Positions 49,643-59,240 of a stretch of DNA of 64,000 nucleotides are shown piece after piece. Below the pieces are notes generated by a model. The model was not told where the DNA came from. It searched no databases and saw only the letters and a program-made list of their open reading frames with translations. The position numbers were made by a program, and so were the translations under genes. The stretch covers positions 248,001-312,000 of the forward strand of contig JAFZPM010000014.1 of assembly GCA_017550335.1 (NCBI GenBank), given 5' to 3'. This stretch comes from Paludibacteraceae bacterium. Lineage in GTDB: Bacteria > Bacteroidota > Bacteroidia > Bacteroidales > Paludibacteraceae. The number at the start of each line of letters is the position of its first letter. Within the stretch, counting starts at the first letter, position 1.

Positions 49643-51946
49643 TCATTTCAGTTCACAACAGAAGGTGACACCCACCCTCCTCGGCTTGCCGACCTGGCAA
49701 AAGCGGTTGCCCATGGAGACGAAATAGAAGGTGTCATACCGCGCATCCGACAAGTTCTTGCACCATCCCTTCAACGTGAAACGGTTCTTCTTCAGCGCGA
49801 GGGAGAGACCGAACAAGGAATAGAAGCGTTGGGAGACTTCATTCGCCTCGTCCCAATATATCTTCCCGACACCCTGCCAATCCGCACAAGCCTCCAGTTG
49901 GTCGACTAACTTCTTGTTTAGATAGAACGTGTAAAGGACTTGCAAAGATACAGAATTGAGGGGAGAATATGGAACATAATTGCCATCGTAGCGATGATTT
50001 CCATCGTTGTAATCGACGAACTGGGCATTGGTATAGCCATAGGAGCCCGTCAGGTTCAGGTTCTTCACCTTGTAGTTCATGGACAATTCGGCACCGCAGC
50101 TACGGCTTCTTCCGGCATTGGTCATCATGCGACCCGTACTCTTCCCTGCGGGGAAAACGGTCAATTGTTGGTCATGGGCGTCGATGTAGAAAAGGGCGAA
50201 GTCGGTCGTCAGATTAATATTCCTTCCCTTGAAATGTCCCCCCAATTCATAGGTCCAGCAATACTCCGGGTCATACGAGATGGCCTTCGCGGGATCATAA
50301 TCCCGCACACCCATATTATCGAAGCTCACACCCAAGTCCCTCATCATATCGTTCATCAAGGCATTTTGAAGGATATCCGAGAAGATCTGCGTATTGAAAC
50401 CGCCCGCCTTGTAGCCTTTGGCGGCGTAGGCGTAGAGATGGTTCCCTCTTCCGCAGTCATATTGCACGGAAAGCTTAGGCAACACCTCGAAGAAGGTCTT
50501 CTCCGCCTCACCGTTCAGCCGCGAAACCAGCGGTTTGTAATCGTTCATGAAGAGGGTGAAGAGATAATTCAGCCGTACGTCATTGTCATACGTCATCCGC
50601 GCCTTCTCATAGTCGAGACGGAGCCCCATCGTCAAGGTCCACCGCCGCAACCTGAACTCCGACTGGTGGTACGCGGCAAATCCGTACGTCGGCAAATCGA
50701 ACTCGCTGTTCACGACAAACTGATCCTCTCGGATCGCCAACTGATCGTCCGGGAAGACGTGATGGATACCATTATTAGCATTCGAAAGGATAAGCTGGTC
50801 AATACCATCCCGCTTGAACGTGACGGGGGCAGTCATGTCGTTATGCTTCAGGAAGGCGAAGGCACCCGTCTTCCAGTTCCACTTCTTGTCCTTCCTTTGG
50901 GATTGGAAGATGACCTCCTCCGTCGCCACATGTTCCCGCTGGCGTTGCTCCAGCGTGAAGATGGAGGAAGGTTGGAAATCCTGGTCAAGGCGCATATCAT
51001 CGTTCAGGAACTGGTAGCTCGTGACGGAAGAGAACGTCATCCGTTCCCCCCTACGGGAGAGCACGAAACCATCATTCAGGTTGAACCGTTCGTAGCTGCA
51101 CTCATCGTTATAGCTCACAGGGAGACGGCCATCGCCCTCGACCTTCGCATATGCATATCCCCCCTGATTCAGCACACCCAAGGATAGGTTGTTTTCGAAA
51201 GAGAGGGAAGAGGAGGGCCTCCACATCAACCGATTGCGCAGGGAAAGACTATTGGAAGGGTCACACAACTCATCCTTATACGTGTTTCGGAAGAGTCCGT
51301 CCGTATGTTGGGCATTCGCCGCGATAGAGAAGGCGAACTTATCCGTAGGCTTACGGTACAGGGAGGCTTTCAGCCGGGCCGTATTGCCCGTGGAATAGTC
51401 GGCGGACAAGCGTGTGCCTTGGTAGGAGAAAGGGGAAAGGGTGTGGATATTCACCAGACCACACATGGTGTTGCGCCCATAGAGCGTACCCTGCGGACCG
51501 CGGAGGAACTCCACCCGCTGGAGGTCGAAAAGGTCCATGTCGAAAGCGTTCTTGTTGAGGATCGGCACATTGTCCACGATCATACCCACCACCGGTTGCT
51601 CAATCCGCGTGCCGAATCCGCGCACGTAGATGGAGGAGGTGATCTGCGAACCATAGTCCGGCAGGTGGAAATTCGGGACGAACGTGGCGATATCCTTGGA
51701 GGAGAAGACCACACCGGACTCCAAATTAGCCATCGAGAAGGTACTGGACGATACAGGCAACTCCTCCACCCGCTTCTCCCTATGCTTGACATCCACCGAC
51801 ACCTCCACCTCTTCCAGGTTCTCCTCTATCTTTTCCTCTGCGGAAACATACGAAGGAAGGAGGAGCGTCATCATGCACAGCAGACGAACGCAGACCGCAC
51901 GAAAGCGACAGAACATCATCGGGGGATTTTTCTTAAACATATCCAT
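49643..51946 (-). CDS. TonB-dependent outer-membrane receptor
   Basis: A 767-residue receptor. Signal peptide to VSA (~35), a short TonB-box-like EVEVSV segment, a plug domain (about 60-175: SIYVRGFGTRIEQPVVGMIV, RVEFLRGPQGTLYGRNTMCG) and a 22-strand barrel ending in GVTFCCELK. It lacks the carboxypeptidase-like N-terminal domain of SusC, so it is of the siderophore/vitamin/metal type. An AraC gene upstream and a surface lipoprotein gene downstream form a small uptake unit. The substrate is unknown. Confidence 0.93.
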   Translation of the reverse strand: MDMFKKNPPMMFCRFRAVCVRLLCMMTLLLPSYVSAEEKIEENLEEVEVSVDVKHREKRVEELPVSSSTFSMANLESGVVFSSKDIATFVPNFHLPDYGSQITSSIYVRGFGTRIEQPVVGMIVDNVPILNKNAFDMDLFDLQRVEFLRGPQGTLYGRNTMCGLVNIHTLSPFSYQGTRLSADYSTGNTARLKASLYRKPTDKFAFSIAANAQHTDGLFRNTYKDELCDPSNSLSLRNRLMWRPSSSLSFENNLSLGVLNQGGYAYAKVEGDGRLPVSYNDECSYERFNLNDGFVLSRRGERMTFSSVTSYQFLNDDMRLDQDFQPSSIFTLEQRQREHVATEEVIFQSQRKDKKWNWKTGAFAFLKHNDMTAPVTFKRDGIDQLILSNANNGIHHVFPDDQLAIREDQFVVNSEFDLPTYGFAAYHQSEFRLRRWTLTMGLRLDYEKARMTYDNDVRLNYLFTLFMNDYKPLVSRLNGEAEKTFFEVLPKLSVQYDCGRGNHLYAYAAKGYKAGGFNTQIFSDILQNALMNDMMRDLGVSFDNMGVRDYDPAKAISYDPEYCWTYELGGHFKGRNINLTTDFALFYIDAHDQQLTVFPAGKSTGRMMTNAGRSRSCGAELSMNYKVKNLNLTGSYGYTNAQFVDYNDGNHRYDGNYVPYSPLNSVSLQVLYTFYLNKKLVDQLEACADWQGVGKIYWDEANEVSQRFYSLFGLSLALKKNRFTLKGWCKNLSDARYDTFYFVSMGNRFCQVGKPRRVGVTFCCELK

Positions 51947-51965
51947 TTCAGCATTATATTCGCCG

Positions 51966-51973
51966 CAAAATTA
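51966..51973 (-). promoter_or_regulatory. Promoter of the TonB receptor operon
   Basis: TAATTTTG on the minus strand, 20 nt before the receptor ATG. Confidence 0.55.
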
Positions 51974-52089
51974 GCAGGAATCCTCCGCACTCGATAGGAT
52001 GAGGGGAGAAGAAAATAGGATTATTTATGCCTGATAGATTTTACTTCTTGGAGTCATCCAAGCCTAAGCGAATGCAAAGACACGGAGCC

Positions 52090-52950
52090 TCAACCATTGC
52101 CACCACCAAAGTGTTTCCTAAAGTCCAGAGGGGTCTGTCCCGTATGTTTCTTGAACTTGCGGATGAAGTAGGAGACGTCGAGGACATTCAACCGTTCCGC
52201 CACCTCCGCCACCGGGAGATCCGTTTCGCAAAGCAACGCCTTCGCGCGGATGATGAGCGAGTCATCGATCCATTGGGAGACCGTCTTGCCCGTGTTTTTC
52301 TTCACCAACTTATTCAGGTGGTTAGGGGATACCTTCAGGGCATCCGCATAGGCAGGGATGGTACGGATAGGCAGGGAGTCGTCAAATAGTTCACGGAGGA
52401 AGCGGTCGCAACAATTCTCCAGGAAGAGGTTCTCCGAACCGTTACTCAATGCGTTCGCCTCGGCGAGCACGCTCATCATCAAACATTTGATTAAATCCTT
52501 ATTACGCTGCTCCTTACGGAACTCCGCACCCATGCGGGCGAAAAGGGAGGAAATGAACTCCGACTGCGACACAGGGAAGGAAAACTTCCTCATCGAACGT
52601 TCCTGCAAGACCTTCACCTGCCTAAGCTCAGCTTGGGTGAAGACCCCGCTCCCGATGAAACTGCTATGGAATCCGCCCATGTAACCCACACACTCCTTGT
52701 AATGTTTTATCGTGAAAGGCACTCCCTGCGGAATCAGGAGCAACTCCCCCACTCCGACCAAAAGGCTGCTGTCGTTCGAACCCACAAGTATCTCCCCACG
52801 CGTCACGAAAACGAAACAATTCACCACGGAGCATATAGTGGCGGGGAAGACCATACCCTGGCAAGAAGAGTCCAAATTCCTGATGGAAAAAGGCTCCATG
52901 TCTGGGCGACCCGTATGTCCCATTTCTCTATTTTTGTGGGGATGCTCCAT
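52090..52950 (-). CDS. AraC-family transcriptional regulator of the TonB unit
   Basis: A 286-residue regulator with an N-terminal cupin-like domain (LLVGVGELLLIPQGVPF) and a C-terminal AraC HTH pair (about 185-280) with PNHLNKLVKKNTGKTVSQWI and SYFIRKFKKHTGQTPLDFRK. It is encoded just upstream of the receptor gene in the same direction, 143 bp apart, and is the probable activator of that operon. The inducer is unknown. Confidence 0.9.
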   Translation of the reverse strand: MEHPHKNREMGHTGRPDMEPFSIRNLDSSCQGMVFPATICSVVNCFVFVTRGEILVGSNDSSLLVGVGELLLIPQGVPFTIKHYKECVGYMGGFHSSFIGSGVFTQAELRQVKVLQERSMRKFSFPVSQSEFISSLFARMGAEFRKEQRNKDLIKCLMMSVLAEANALSNGSENLFLENCCDRFLRELFDDSLPIRTIPAYADALKVSPNHLNKLVKKNTGKTVSQWIDDSLIIRAKALLCETDLPVAEVAERLNVLDVSYFIRKFKKHTGQTPLDFRKHFGGGNG

Positions 52951-52976
52951 ATTAGCAGGCTGTTAAAATGAAACAA

Positions 52977-53000
52977 GCGAAACCGACATGGTCTCGCTTG
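52977..53000 (-). terminator. Hairpin between tRNA-Cys and the AraC gene
   Basis: AAGCGAAACC and GGTCTCGCTT form a 10-bp stem with one mismatch; on the minus strand it is followed by TTTCATTTTAAC. It ends the tRNA transcript and may allow some read-through into the AraC gene. Confidence 0.6.
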
Positions 53001-53005
53001 CGTTG

Positions 53006-53076
53006 AGGTTCCTAGCAGATTCGAACTGCTGTAAACGGTTTTGCAGACCGGTACCTAACCACTCGGCCAAGGAACC
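53006..53076 (-). tRNA. tRNA-Cys (anticodon GCA)
   Basis: On the minus strand the acceptor GGTTCCT pairs with AGGAACC, the anticodon loop CTGCAAA gives GCA, the T-loop is TTCGAAT, and the discriminator is T as expected for Cys. The 3' CCA is not encoded (CAA follows). 71 nt. Confidence 0.95.
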
Positions 53077-53091
53077 TTATTTTTATGGGCG

Positions 53092-53122
53092 CAAAGTTAA
53101 TGCTTATTTCCCATCCGACAAA
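53092..53122 (-). promoter_or_regulatory. Promoter of tRNA-Cys
   Basis: On the minus strand TTTG (53122-53119), 19 bp, TAACTTTG (53099-53092): full consensus. Confidence 0.8.
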
Positions 53123-53317
53123 ATTTTTACCCCACATTTTCCTGTAAATGTTCAATTAAATGCTTATTATGCACATTTACAGATGGATATAAGGCAGTGG
53201 ACTTTAGACGCCAGACGCTAACCCATTAAGTTTGGGGTGGATTAAATCGGAGACGAAAGATTCATACCACACTCCGCGAACTCATCCATCCATGAGCAAT
53301 TGATCTTGAATATTTGG

Positions 53318-56300
53318 CTATTCGGGCGAGGTCGCGGCTTCCTTCCGCAGGCGATAGGTCAGGTTCGCCGGCTTGGACGCACAATTGTCGGCAAGGGCGA
53401 GCAGGGTCTCGTCATCCATCTCCGCCACAATACGCAACCGTTTCTTCGTCAGGGCCGCCAGCAGGGAGAACTCGCCCTGTCCCTCCTCAGGGAGACACAC
53501 CTCCCCCTCCTCTGGCAATGCCTCGATCTTGGCGGACAAGGAATCGAACGCCTCCAACGTGCGCCGGGCATTACGCTCCACCTCCCGTCCCTTGTAGATA
53601 TAATTATGCAGTACCAAATCCCTGAAGTAGGCAGGCGTCTCGAGCTCGGAAGCGAACTTCGCATACTCCTCCTCATAGTAATGCTGCGTCAGCTGGGCGC
53701 TCTTCAGCGACTTCACCTCCTTCCGGAAAGGATGCTCCGGGGAAATCCTCGGCAGGAACTTCACATCCACCCTGCCCTTGCGCAACAGGAACTCCTTCTT
53801 CGGGAAAAAATGTCCGATGCCATGGATCATCACCGGGATAATGTCCACGTTGAACCGCTCCGCCAAATGGAAAGCTCCCTTATGGAAGCGTAGGATGGAG
53901 CAATCCTCCGAACGAGTGCCCTCCGGGAAGATCAGGATGGAATATCCCTTATCGATCGCCGCCTTCAGTTCCTCCTCGTGTTGCTCCAACCCATCGGAGA
54001 CCGGCAGGAACTCCGCATAACGGATGATCCACCCGTAGAACGGACAATTCCATACCCACTTGTTCGTCAGACAGACAATCTTGGGACTTAGAATCAATGT
54101 GTAGAGCAGGTCCAGATGCGACTGATGGTTGCAGACCATGATACCAGGGCGATCCAACATCTCCCCCTCCGGATTGTGCACATGGCACTCCACACCCGGC
54201 ATCAATTTGACCAAGACACGGAAGATACCACACAACCTCCTATGATAGAAGGCCTTATGGCTCTCCGTCTTGCCTCCGATCGTCAGAACGAAGAATCCTA
54301 AAAGGGACATGTAGATTGTCCCCACGAAAAAGACCGCGAAGCAACCGATGGTCAGCAGGAGGTTCTTCATCGTGATAGGCATGAGTCTATTTTTGCCTTT
54401 AGACTTAGTTAACCAATTGAATATCAGCGGCGGGAAGAAATAAGCCATCAGGATGACAGTGAACATGCCCACGATCGTCACCTCCGCCAACGAGCGCATG
54501 GCGGGATGCTTCGCGATGATGAGCGTACCTATTCCTATGAACATAATCAGGGCGGAAAGCATCACCGAGTTCTTATAAGAGGCCAGCACCTTCTTCCCAT
54601 AGGCATACTCGTGCATCAACCCCTCCGTGACGAAGATGGTATAGTCATCACCTTGTCCGAAGATGAAAGTGGCGAGGATGACGTTGACGATATTGAAACG
54701 CATGTCCAACAGCCCCATCAGGCCTAAGATCCATATCCACCCCACCGTCAGCGGAACAAACGAGAGGAGCGCCAACTCCGTCCTTCCGAAGGAGATCAGC
54801 AGGAAGACAAAAACAATGAATCCGCAGATGTACAGGACATTATTGAAGTCGCTCGACAAGGCGTCCACCAACTTATTCAGCATGGAACGACTACCGAACA
54901 CGAAGAGTCCATCCCCTCTATCCTTCAAAGAGGAAGAGACCGTCTCGGCGCTTTCCGGGGCATGTTCCAGAATGGAATAGACATACCATTGCCCGTTGTC
55001 CTCCACCACATAGTTCTTGGCGATCTTGTCCGATATGAAATCGAAATGGTGCGGATCCGCCACCGCATATTGTTTCCCCGTCATCGCGATGAAAGCGTCG
55101 AAAGCGCCAGGGGCGAAACCGCACACCTCCGCATGACGACGGATGAGGTCCGCCGCCTCCGGATGCGCCTTCCAATACTTGTTCCAAGCCTCCGTCCGAT
55201 CCCGCTGCGTCTCCTCCGACGGCAAGAAGATGCCCACGCCGGAGACCTTTGCGACCACACCGCTCGCCTGCAGGCTGTCCAAGGAAGCCCGCACACGCTC
55301 ATGGTTGCGCAACGCCTCCTCCCGCGATGCTCCCTCCGCCACGCAGAAGCTCTTCGACAAGCCCGACTCCGTCTCGCTCGTCAACTTCGCCATCCTCACA
55401 CGTTGATCAGGCGTCATGTAATTGATGGCGTTCATATCCGTCTCGAACTGGGTCTTGGTGCTGAAATAGAGGAGCGGGAAGGTCAACAGGACAATCAGGC
55501 AAACCGCCACCTTGTTCTTCTCGAACTGGACATTGGCGATCTTACCGAACATCAGCTTACCACCCGTCCGTCCCTTGAAAAGCTTATCCGCAAAGAAATG
55601 AGGCAACACGAAGAGCACGAAGAGAATCGTACCCACCAGAAGCAAGGCGGCGAAGAGTCCCATGTCCCGCATCGCCTCCGAACGGATGAAGAGGAGGCTG
55701 AGGAAGGCACCCACCGTCGTGATGTTTCCCGTCACAAGCGGGTCCACGATGTCGCGCATCGCCTCCTGGCGGGTATGCCCCTCCTTGAGGTGCGCCAGGA
55801 AATGCAGCGGGTAATTCACCGCAATACCCACGATGACCGAACCGATACCGATCGCGATGACCGACACATCCTCCTTCAGCAGCGCCAGGAAGGCCACGGC
55901 GAAGAGCAAGCCGAAGGCGATGGAGAAAAGGATCAGGAGAATCGCCCGCACATCCCGATAGAACAAAGCCAGTAACACGACGATCAGGGTGAGGGCGATG
56001 ATGGTGGACCATATCGTATCCGACTTGATCTGCTCCGCATTGCCGACCGAAATGACCGCCGGTCCGATATACGAAACAGCCACCTTTCCCGCATACTTCT
56101 CCATCACAGCGTGGGAAGCGGCATCGATGGAGGCGATCCACTGCTTATTCAGCCGGGTCTCGCTGGAAGGCAAAGAGGAGGAGAGCGGTATCATGACCGA
56201 CCGTCCCTCCGCATCCAGCAAATAGCCGTCCCGCACATGCTCCCCCTCGGAAGGACGGAGCGCATTCAGTTTCTCCAGGACAGGGTAAGAGAGGTGCAAC

Positions 56301-56836
56301 GGATCACGCACCACGAACGCCTGCAGGAAACCACCCGTCGGAGAGAAGAGGCGGTCTCGGTTACCCGCCATCAGCAGTGCCATGGCGCTATCCGTCCATA
56401 GGCTATCGATACGTTTATAATCTTCAGGTCCAAGGTAATAAGGAAGATTCTCCAAGATGAAATCCATCGTTTTCATGACCATCTCAGGATCCGTCTTCAG
56501 AAAGACCTCCGAAGTGAGGCCTGCCGAATCGGCCGAGCGCAACGCATCGACAAAATCATCCGCGGCACTTTCCAGCAAAGGGAAATCCACAGCGGAGGAG
56601 TCCGTCATCGAGACGTATACCATCACCTGGTTGGAGGCACTGAGGCGTTGGAAGAAATCCCCCATCCGCTCGCCCGCGACGTCCTCCGGGAGGAACTTGC
56701 TGATGTCCTCGACAAAATGTACACGTCCCACCGCCACGACCATCAAGGCGATCACGGCGCAAAGCGAACCCCTCAACGATGTGCGATGCCGCTCAAAATA
56801 GAGGAACGTCCTCTGCACGAAATTCTTCATGAACAA
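53318..56836 (-). CDS. MMPL/RND-type exporter fused to a PlsC acyltransferase
   Basis: A 1172-residue inner-membrane protein. Residues ~1-820 are an MMPL-family lipid exporter: one span, a large periplasmic loop, five spans (TIWSTIIALTLIVVLLALF), then the same again. Residues ~860-1050 form a PlsC-type lysophospholipid acyltransferase with NHQSHLD (His904, Asp909) and FPEGTRSED. The last ~100 residues (KGREVERNARRTLEAF and on) resemble a worn-down methyltransferase domain found in longer relatives. Such fusions occur in aryl polyene/flexirubin and other lipid clusters. The divergent CrtI-like gene fits, but no ketosynthase genes are in the window. Confidence 0.88.
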   Translation of the reverse strand: MFMKNFVQRTFLYFERHRTSLRGSLCAVIALMVVAVGRVHFVEDISKFLPEDVAGERMGDFFQRLSASNQVMVYVSMTDSSAVDFPLLESAADDFVDALRSADSAGLTSEVFLKTDPEMVMKTMDFILENLPYYLGPEDYKRIDSLWTDSAMALLMAGNRDRLFSPTGGFLQAFVVRDPLHLSYPVLEKLNALRPSEGEHVRDGYLLDAEGRSVMIPLSSSLPSSETRLNKQWIASIDAASHAVMEKYAGKVAVSYIGPAVISVGNAEQIKSDTIWSTIIALTLIVVLLALFYRDVRAILLILFSIAFGLLFAVAFLALLKEDVSVIAIGIGSVIVGIAVNYPLHFLAHLKEGHTRQEAMRDIVDPLVTGNITTVGAFLSLLFIRSEAMRDMGLFAALLLVGTILFVLFVLPHFFADKLFKGRTGGKLMFGKIANVQFEKNKVAVCLIVLLTFPLLYFSTKTQFETDMNAINYMTPDQRVRMAKLTSETESGLSKSFCVAEGASREEALRNHERVRASLDSLQASGVVAKVSGVGIFLPSEETQRDRTEAWNKYWKAHPEAADLIRRHAEVCGFAPGAFDAFIAMTGKQYAVADPHHFDFISDKIAKNYVVEDNGQWYVYSILEHAPESAETVSSSLKDRGDGLFVFGSRSMLNKLVDALSSDFNNVLYICGFIVFVFLLISFGRTELALLSFVPLTVGWIWILGLMGLLDMRFNIVNVILATFIFGQGDDYTIFVTEGLMHEYAYGKKVLASYKNSVMLSALIMFIGIGTLIIAKHPAMRSLAEVTIVGMFTVILMAYFFPPLIFNWLTKSKGKNRLMPITMKNLLLTIGCFAVFFVGTIYMSLLGFFVLTIGGKTESHKAFYHRRLCGIFRVLVKLMPGVECHVHNPEGEMLDRPGIMVCNHQSHLDLLYTLILSPKIVCLTNKWVWNCPFYGWIIRYAEFLPVSDGLEQHEEELKAAIDKGYSILIFPEGTRSEDCSILRFHKGAFHLAERFNVDIIPVMIHGIGHFFPKKEFLLRKGRVDVKFLPRISPEHPFRKEVKSLKSAQLTQHYYEEEYAKFASELETPAYFRDLVLHNYIYKGREVERNARRTLEAFDSLSAKIEALPEEGEVCLPEEGQGEFSLLAALTKKRLRIVAEMDDETLLALADNCASKPANLTYRLRKEAATSPE

Positions 56837-56845
56837 TAATTTTCA

Positions 56846-56853
56846 CAAAGATA
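56846..56853 (-). promoter_or_regulatory. Promoter of the MMPL-PlsC gene
   Basis: TATCTTTG on the minus strand, 9 nt before the ATG at 56836. The leader would be very short. Confidence 0.5.
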
Positions 56854-57317
56854 GGGATTAGACAACGTTATACCATAGCGATGGGCAAAGTTTAACATCT
56901 CTTTCCCACAACATTTGGAACTAGGTCTATGCGGTGGCCTCATTTATCGCATTAAACATAATATAATTTACCATTTACGATTTACTGTTTATGTTGATGC
57001 GATACATACATGAGTTGTTGTCCTCTACTCCCCCTAAATAAAAGAGCCGAGGGAGAGCTGTGAAGTTCAATGAAAATTCCGGGCCTCATCCACTTGAAAT
57101 CACACGTATTGCGTACATATTCCAAGGTTTTTTCTTATTTTCGCGACGAAAATATGCACATTTATGACGATAGCACTCAAATTAACAAGCATATCTAATA
57201 CTTTGAAAAATAAGGAGGATGCATATTTTAAGTATAAAACAAACGAACTAATTCAAGTGGCGATTAATTAGTTGGAGATTTATCAACCTCAACAAACGGA
57301 GGTCATATAAACAATAA
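56854..57317. other. Divergent intergenic region between MMPL-PlsC and CrtI-like genes
   Basis: About 460 bp without a gene. It contains a dispersed repeat (CATTTACGATTTACTGTTT at 56972-56990). Near 57137 a TATTTTCG resembles a -7 element but has one mismatch. Further on lies an AT-rich leader. No RNA gene or open frame is convincing. Confidence 0.6.
56972..56990. repeat. Dispersed intergenic repeat, copy 2
   Basis: Exact copy of the 19-bp word at 47807-47825. Confidence 0.6.
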
Positions 57318-58811
57318 ATGGAGAAGAAGAAAATTATCGTTATAGGCGGAGGTGTGTCAGGTATGTCTGTGGGCATTTATGCGCAGATGAACGGATTTGA
57401 ATCACAGATTATCGAAAAGCACAGTATAGCAGGAGGCATTTGCACGGCATGGCATCGCAAAGGCTATCGGTTCGATTACAGCATACAATGGTTAGTCGGG
57501 ACGAAGGAAGGCGCCTTCCACGACACGATGTGCGAGACCAATATCCTAAACGATCAGGTGCAGGTCATCAATGCGGAGATTCACAACAGGAACATCGCGA
57601 AAGACGGGACAGACCTGGTCATCTACACGGATCTGGAACGATGGAAGAAGCATCTTTTAGCCATCTCACCCATAGACGGCAAAGCCATCAACAAACTAGC
57701 CAGGGACATCCGTAGGGCTTCCCACCTCCACCCGTTCGACATCGCGCCAGCGCTCCGCACACCATTCCAATACTTCAAAGCATTCTTCCGGTGCTTTCCT
57801 TCCCTATACATCGCCATTCGCCATAGGGGGAAAGATTTCACCCAATATATCAAGTCGCTCAATATAAAAAGCGACGTTTTAAAGGATAAGCTACTGAATA
57901 TTTACGGAGAAGGCGACTATGCCTGCTATGCGTTCCTCCTGATCATGGGGTGGTATTTCCGCAAGAACGCAGGCTACCCGATCGGAGGCTCCCTGGCCGT
58001 CGCGGAACGGATGAAGAGCAAATATGAATCATTAGGAGGAGAGTTCCTCTTCAAGAAAGAGGTGGAAGAGATCATCGTGGAGAACGGTTCCGCCCGAGGG
58101 GTAAGGCTGACCGACGGCAGCGTCCTGGAGGCCGACTATGTCGTGAGCGCCGCCGATGGCTACACCACGCTCTACAAACTGCTGAAGGGGAAATTCCGCT
58201 CGCCCATGATCGACCGCGTATATGCCAACTGGAAATTATTCACCTCCATCGTGCAAGTCTCGTTCGGCATCAACCAAGAACTACACACCAGTTATAATAT
58301 ACAGGTTGTGCAAGCATGTGGCGACAAAATCGGAAGCACGGAGCTCAAACACAACTATAGGATCCTGAATTACAACTTCGACCCGACCATGGCTCCCGAA
58401 GGAAAATCCTGCATCATCATCCGGTATGACAGTCCGTATAGCATCTGGGAGAAAATGAGCAAGGAGGAATACAACGAGGAGAAAAAGAAAATCGAGGAGG
58501 ATGCCATAAAGATATTGGAGAAGCATTATCCCGGCAGTTCCCAACACATCGAAGCATGTGACGTCGCCACTCCGCTGACCACCATCCGCTACACGGGGGC
58601 ATGGAAGGGATCCTACGAGGGCTTTATTCCGACACCTAAGAATGTGATCAAACAGCTGGACCAGAAGATACCGAATCTGGACCATTTCTATCTCGCCGGG
58701 CAGTGGCTATTCCCAGGAGGAGGCATTCCCCCGTCGGTCCACTCCGGGAAATGGGCGCTACAACTCATATGCCGCGACGAGAAGAAAAAATTCGTCTCGA
58801 GGCCTGATTAA
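57318..58811 (+). CDS. FAD-dependent oxidoreductase of the phytoene desaturase (CrtI-like) family
   Basis: A 497-residue flavoprotein. The N-terminal dinucleotide fold has IIVIGGGVSGMSVGIYAQMN, with EKHSIAGGICTAWHRKGYRFD next, the CrtI-type FAD signature. The C-terminus carries HFYLAGQWLFPGGGIPPSV, also typical of that family. It is one of the many Bacteroidales NAD(P)/FAD oxidoreductases near carotenoid or retinol saturases in sequence; the substrate is not evident. It is divergent from the MMPL-PlsC gene, so a shared role in lipid or polyene modification is possible but not shown. Confidence 0.88.
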   Translation: MEKKKIIVIGGGVSGMSVGIYAQMNGFESQIIEKHSIAGGICTAWHRKGYRFDYSIQWLVGTKEGAFHDTMCETNILNDQVQVINAEIHNRNIAKDGTDLVIYTDLERWKKHLLAISPIDGKAINKLARDIRRASHLHPFDIAPALRTPFQYFKAFFRCFPSLYIAIRHRGKDFTQYIKSLNIKSDVLKDKLLNIYGEGDYACYAFLLIMGWYFRKNAGYPIGGSLAVAERMKSKYESLGGEFLFKKEVEEIIVENGSARGVRLTDGSVLEADYVVSAADGYTTLYKLLKGKFRSPMIDRVYANWKLFTSIVQVSFGINQELHTSYNIQVVQACGDKIGSTELKHNYRILNYNFDPTMAPEGKSCIIIRYDSPYSIWEKMSKEEYNEEKKKIEEDAIKILEKHYPGSSQHIEACDVATPLTTIRYTGAWKGSYEGFIPTPKNVIKQLDQKIPNLDHFYLAGQWLFPGGGIPPSVHSGKWALQLICRDEKKKFVSRPD

Positions 58812-58890
58812 AAGATCGCGAAGCCCCATATACATATGCATATACGTTTCATTTACCATATTAGGGATTAACAATTACATACTATTTAGC

Positions 58891-58907
58891 CATTTACGAT
58901 TTACTAT
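58891..58907. repeat. Dispersed intergenic repeat, copy 3
   Basis: CATTTACGATTTACTATT, one base different from the copies at 47807 and 56972, just upstream of the tRNA-fMet promoter. Confidence 0.5.
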
Positions 58908-59002
58908 TCCATAAATGCGGAAAGTAAAATCGTCTGCTGCCCCGTCCACATGAAAATTCGAGAGGCTTGGAAAAACATTTTCACAAAAAAAGCAACCCAT
59001 TT

Positions 59003-59033
59003 TTTGTTTTTTCAAAAAGAAACCGTACCTTTG
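59003..59033 (+). promoter_or_regulatory. Promoter of tRNA-fMet
   Basis: TTTG (59003-59006), 19 bp, TACCTTTG (59026-59033): full consensus, 28 nt before the tRNA. Confidence 0.85.
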
Positions 59034-59061
59034 CACCACGATTCGTTACAAATCGGCTATA

Positions 59062-59134
59062 TGCGGGATGGAGCAGTTGGCAGCTCGTTGGGCTCATAAC
59101 CCAAAGGTCACAAGTTCGAGTCTTGTTCCCGCAA
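59062..59134 (+). tRNA. Initiator tRNA-Met (anticodon CAT)
   Basis: The anticodon loop CTCATAA gives CAT. The anticodon stem has three consecutive GGG-CCC pairs next to the loop, the hallmark of initiators, and the D-arm GAGCAGTTGGCAGCTC is close to E. coli tRNA-fMet. The acceptor is TGCGGGA with TCCCGCA, so position 1-72 is a T-A pair instead of the C-A mismatch usual in bacterial initiators. CCA is not encoded. Confidence 0.9.
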
Positions 59135-59240
59135 CTAAAAACCCAGTGTTAGGCTAGGTGATGCGCACAGAGAAGGAGACGAGGGTTCCACGATGTGCGC
59201 ATAGTTCACGCAGAGTATTAATCGGATAATTCAATTCAAG

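Noticed and set aside
49940..51187. Plus-strand open frame of 415 codons
   Set aside because: Antisense shadow of the TonB receptor gene, without domain or signal.
54962..55975. Plus-strand open frame of 337 codons
   Set aside because: Antisense to the MMPL part of the exporter gene; Arg/His-rich composition typical of a shadow frame.
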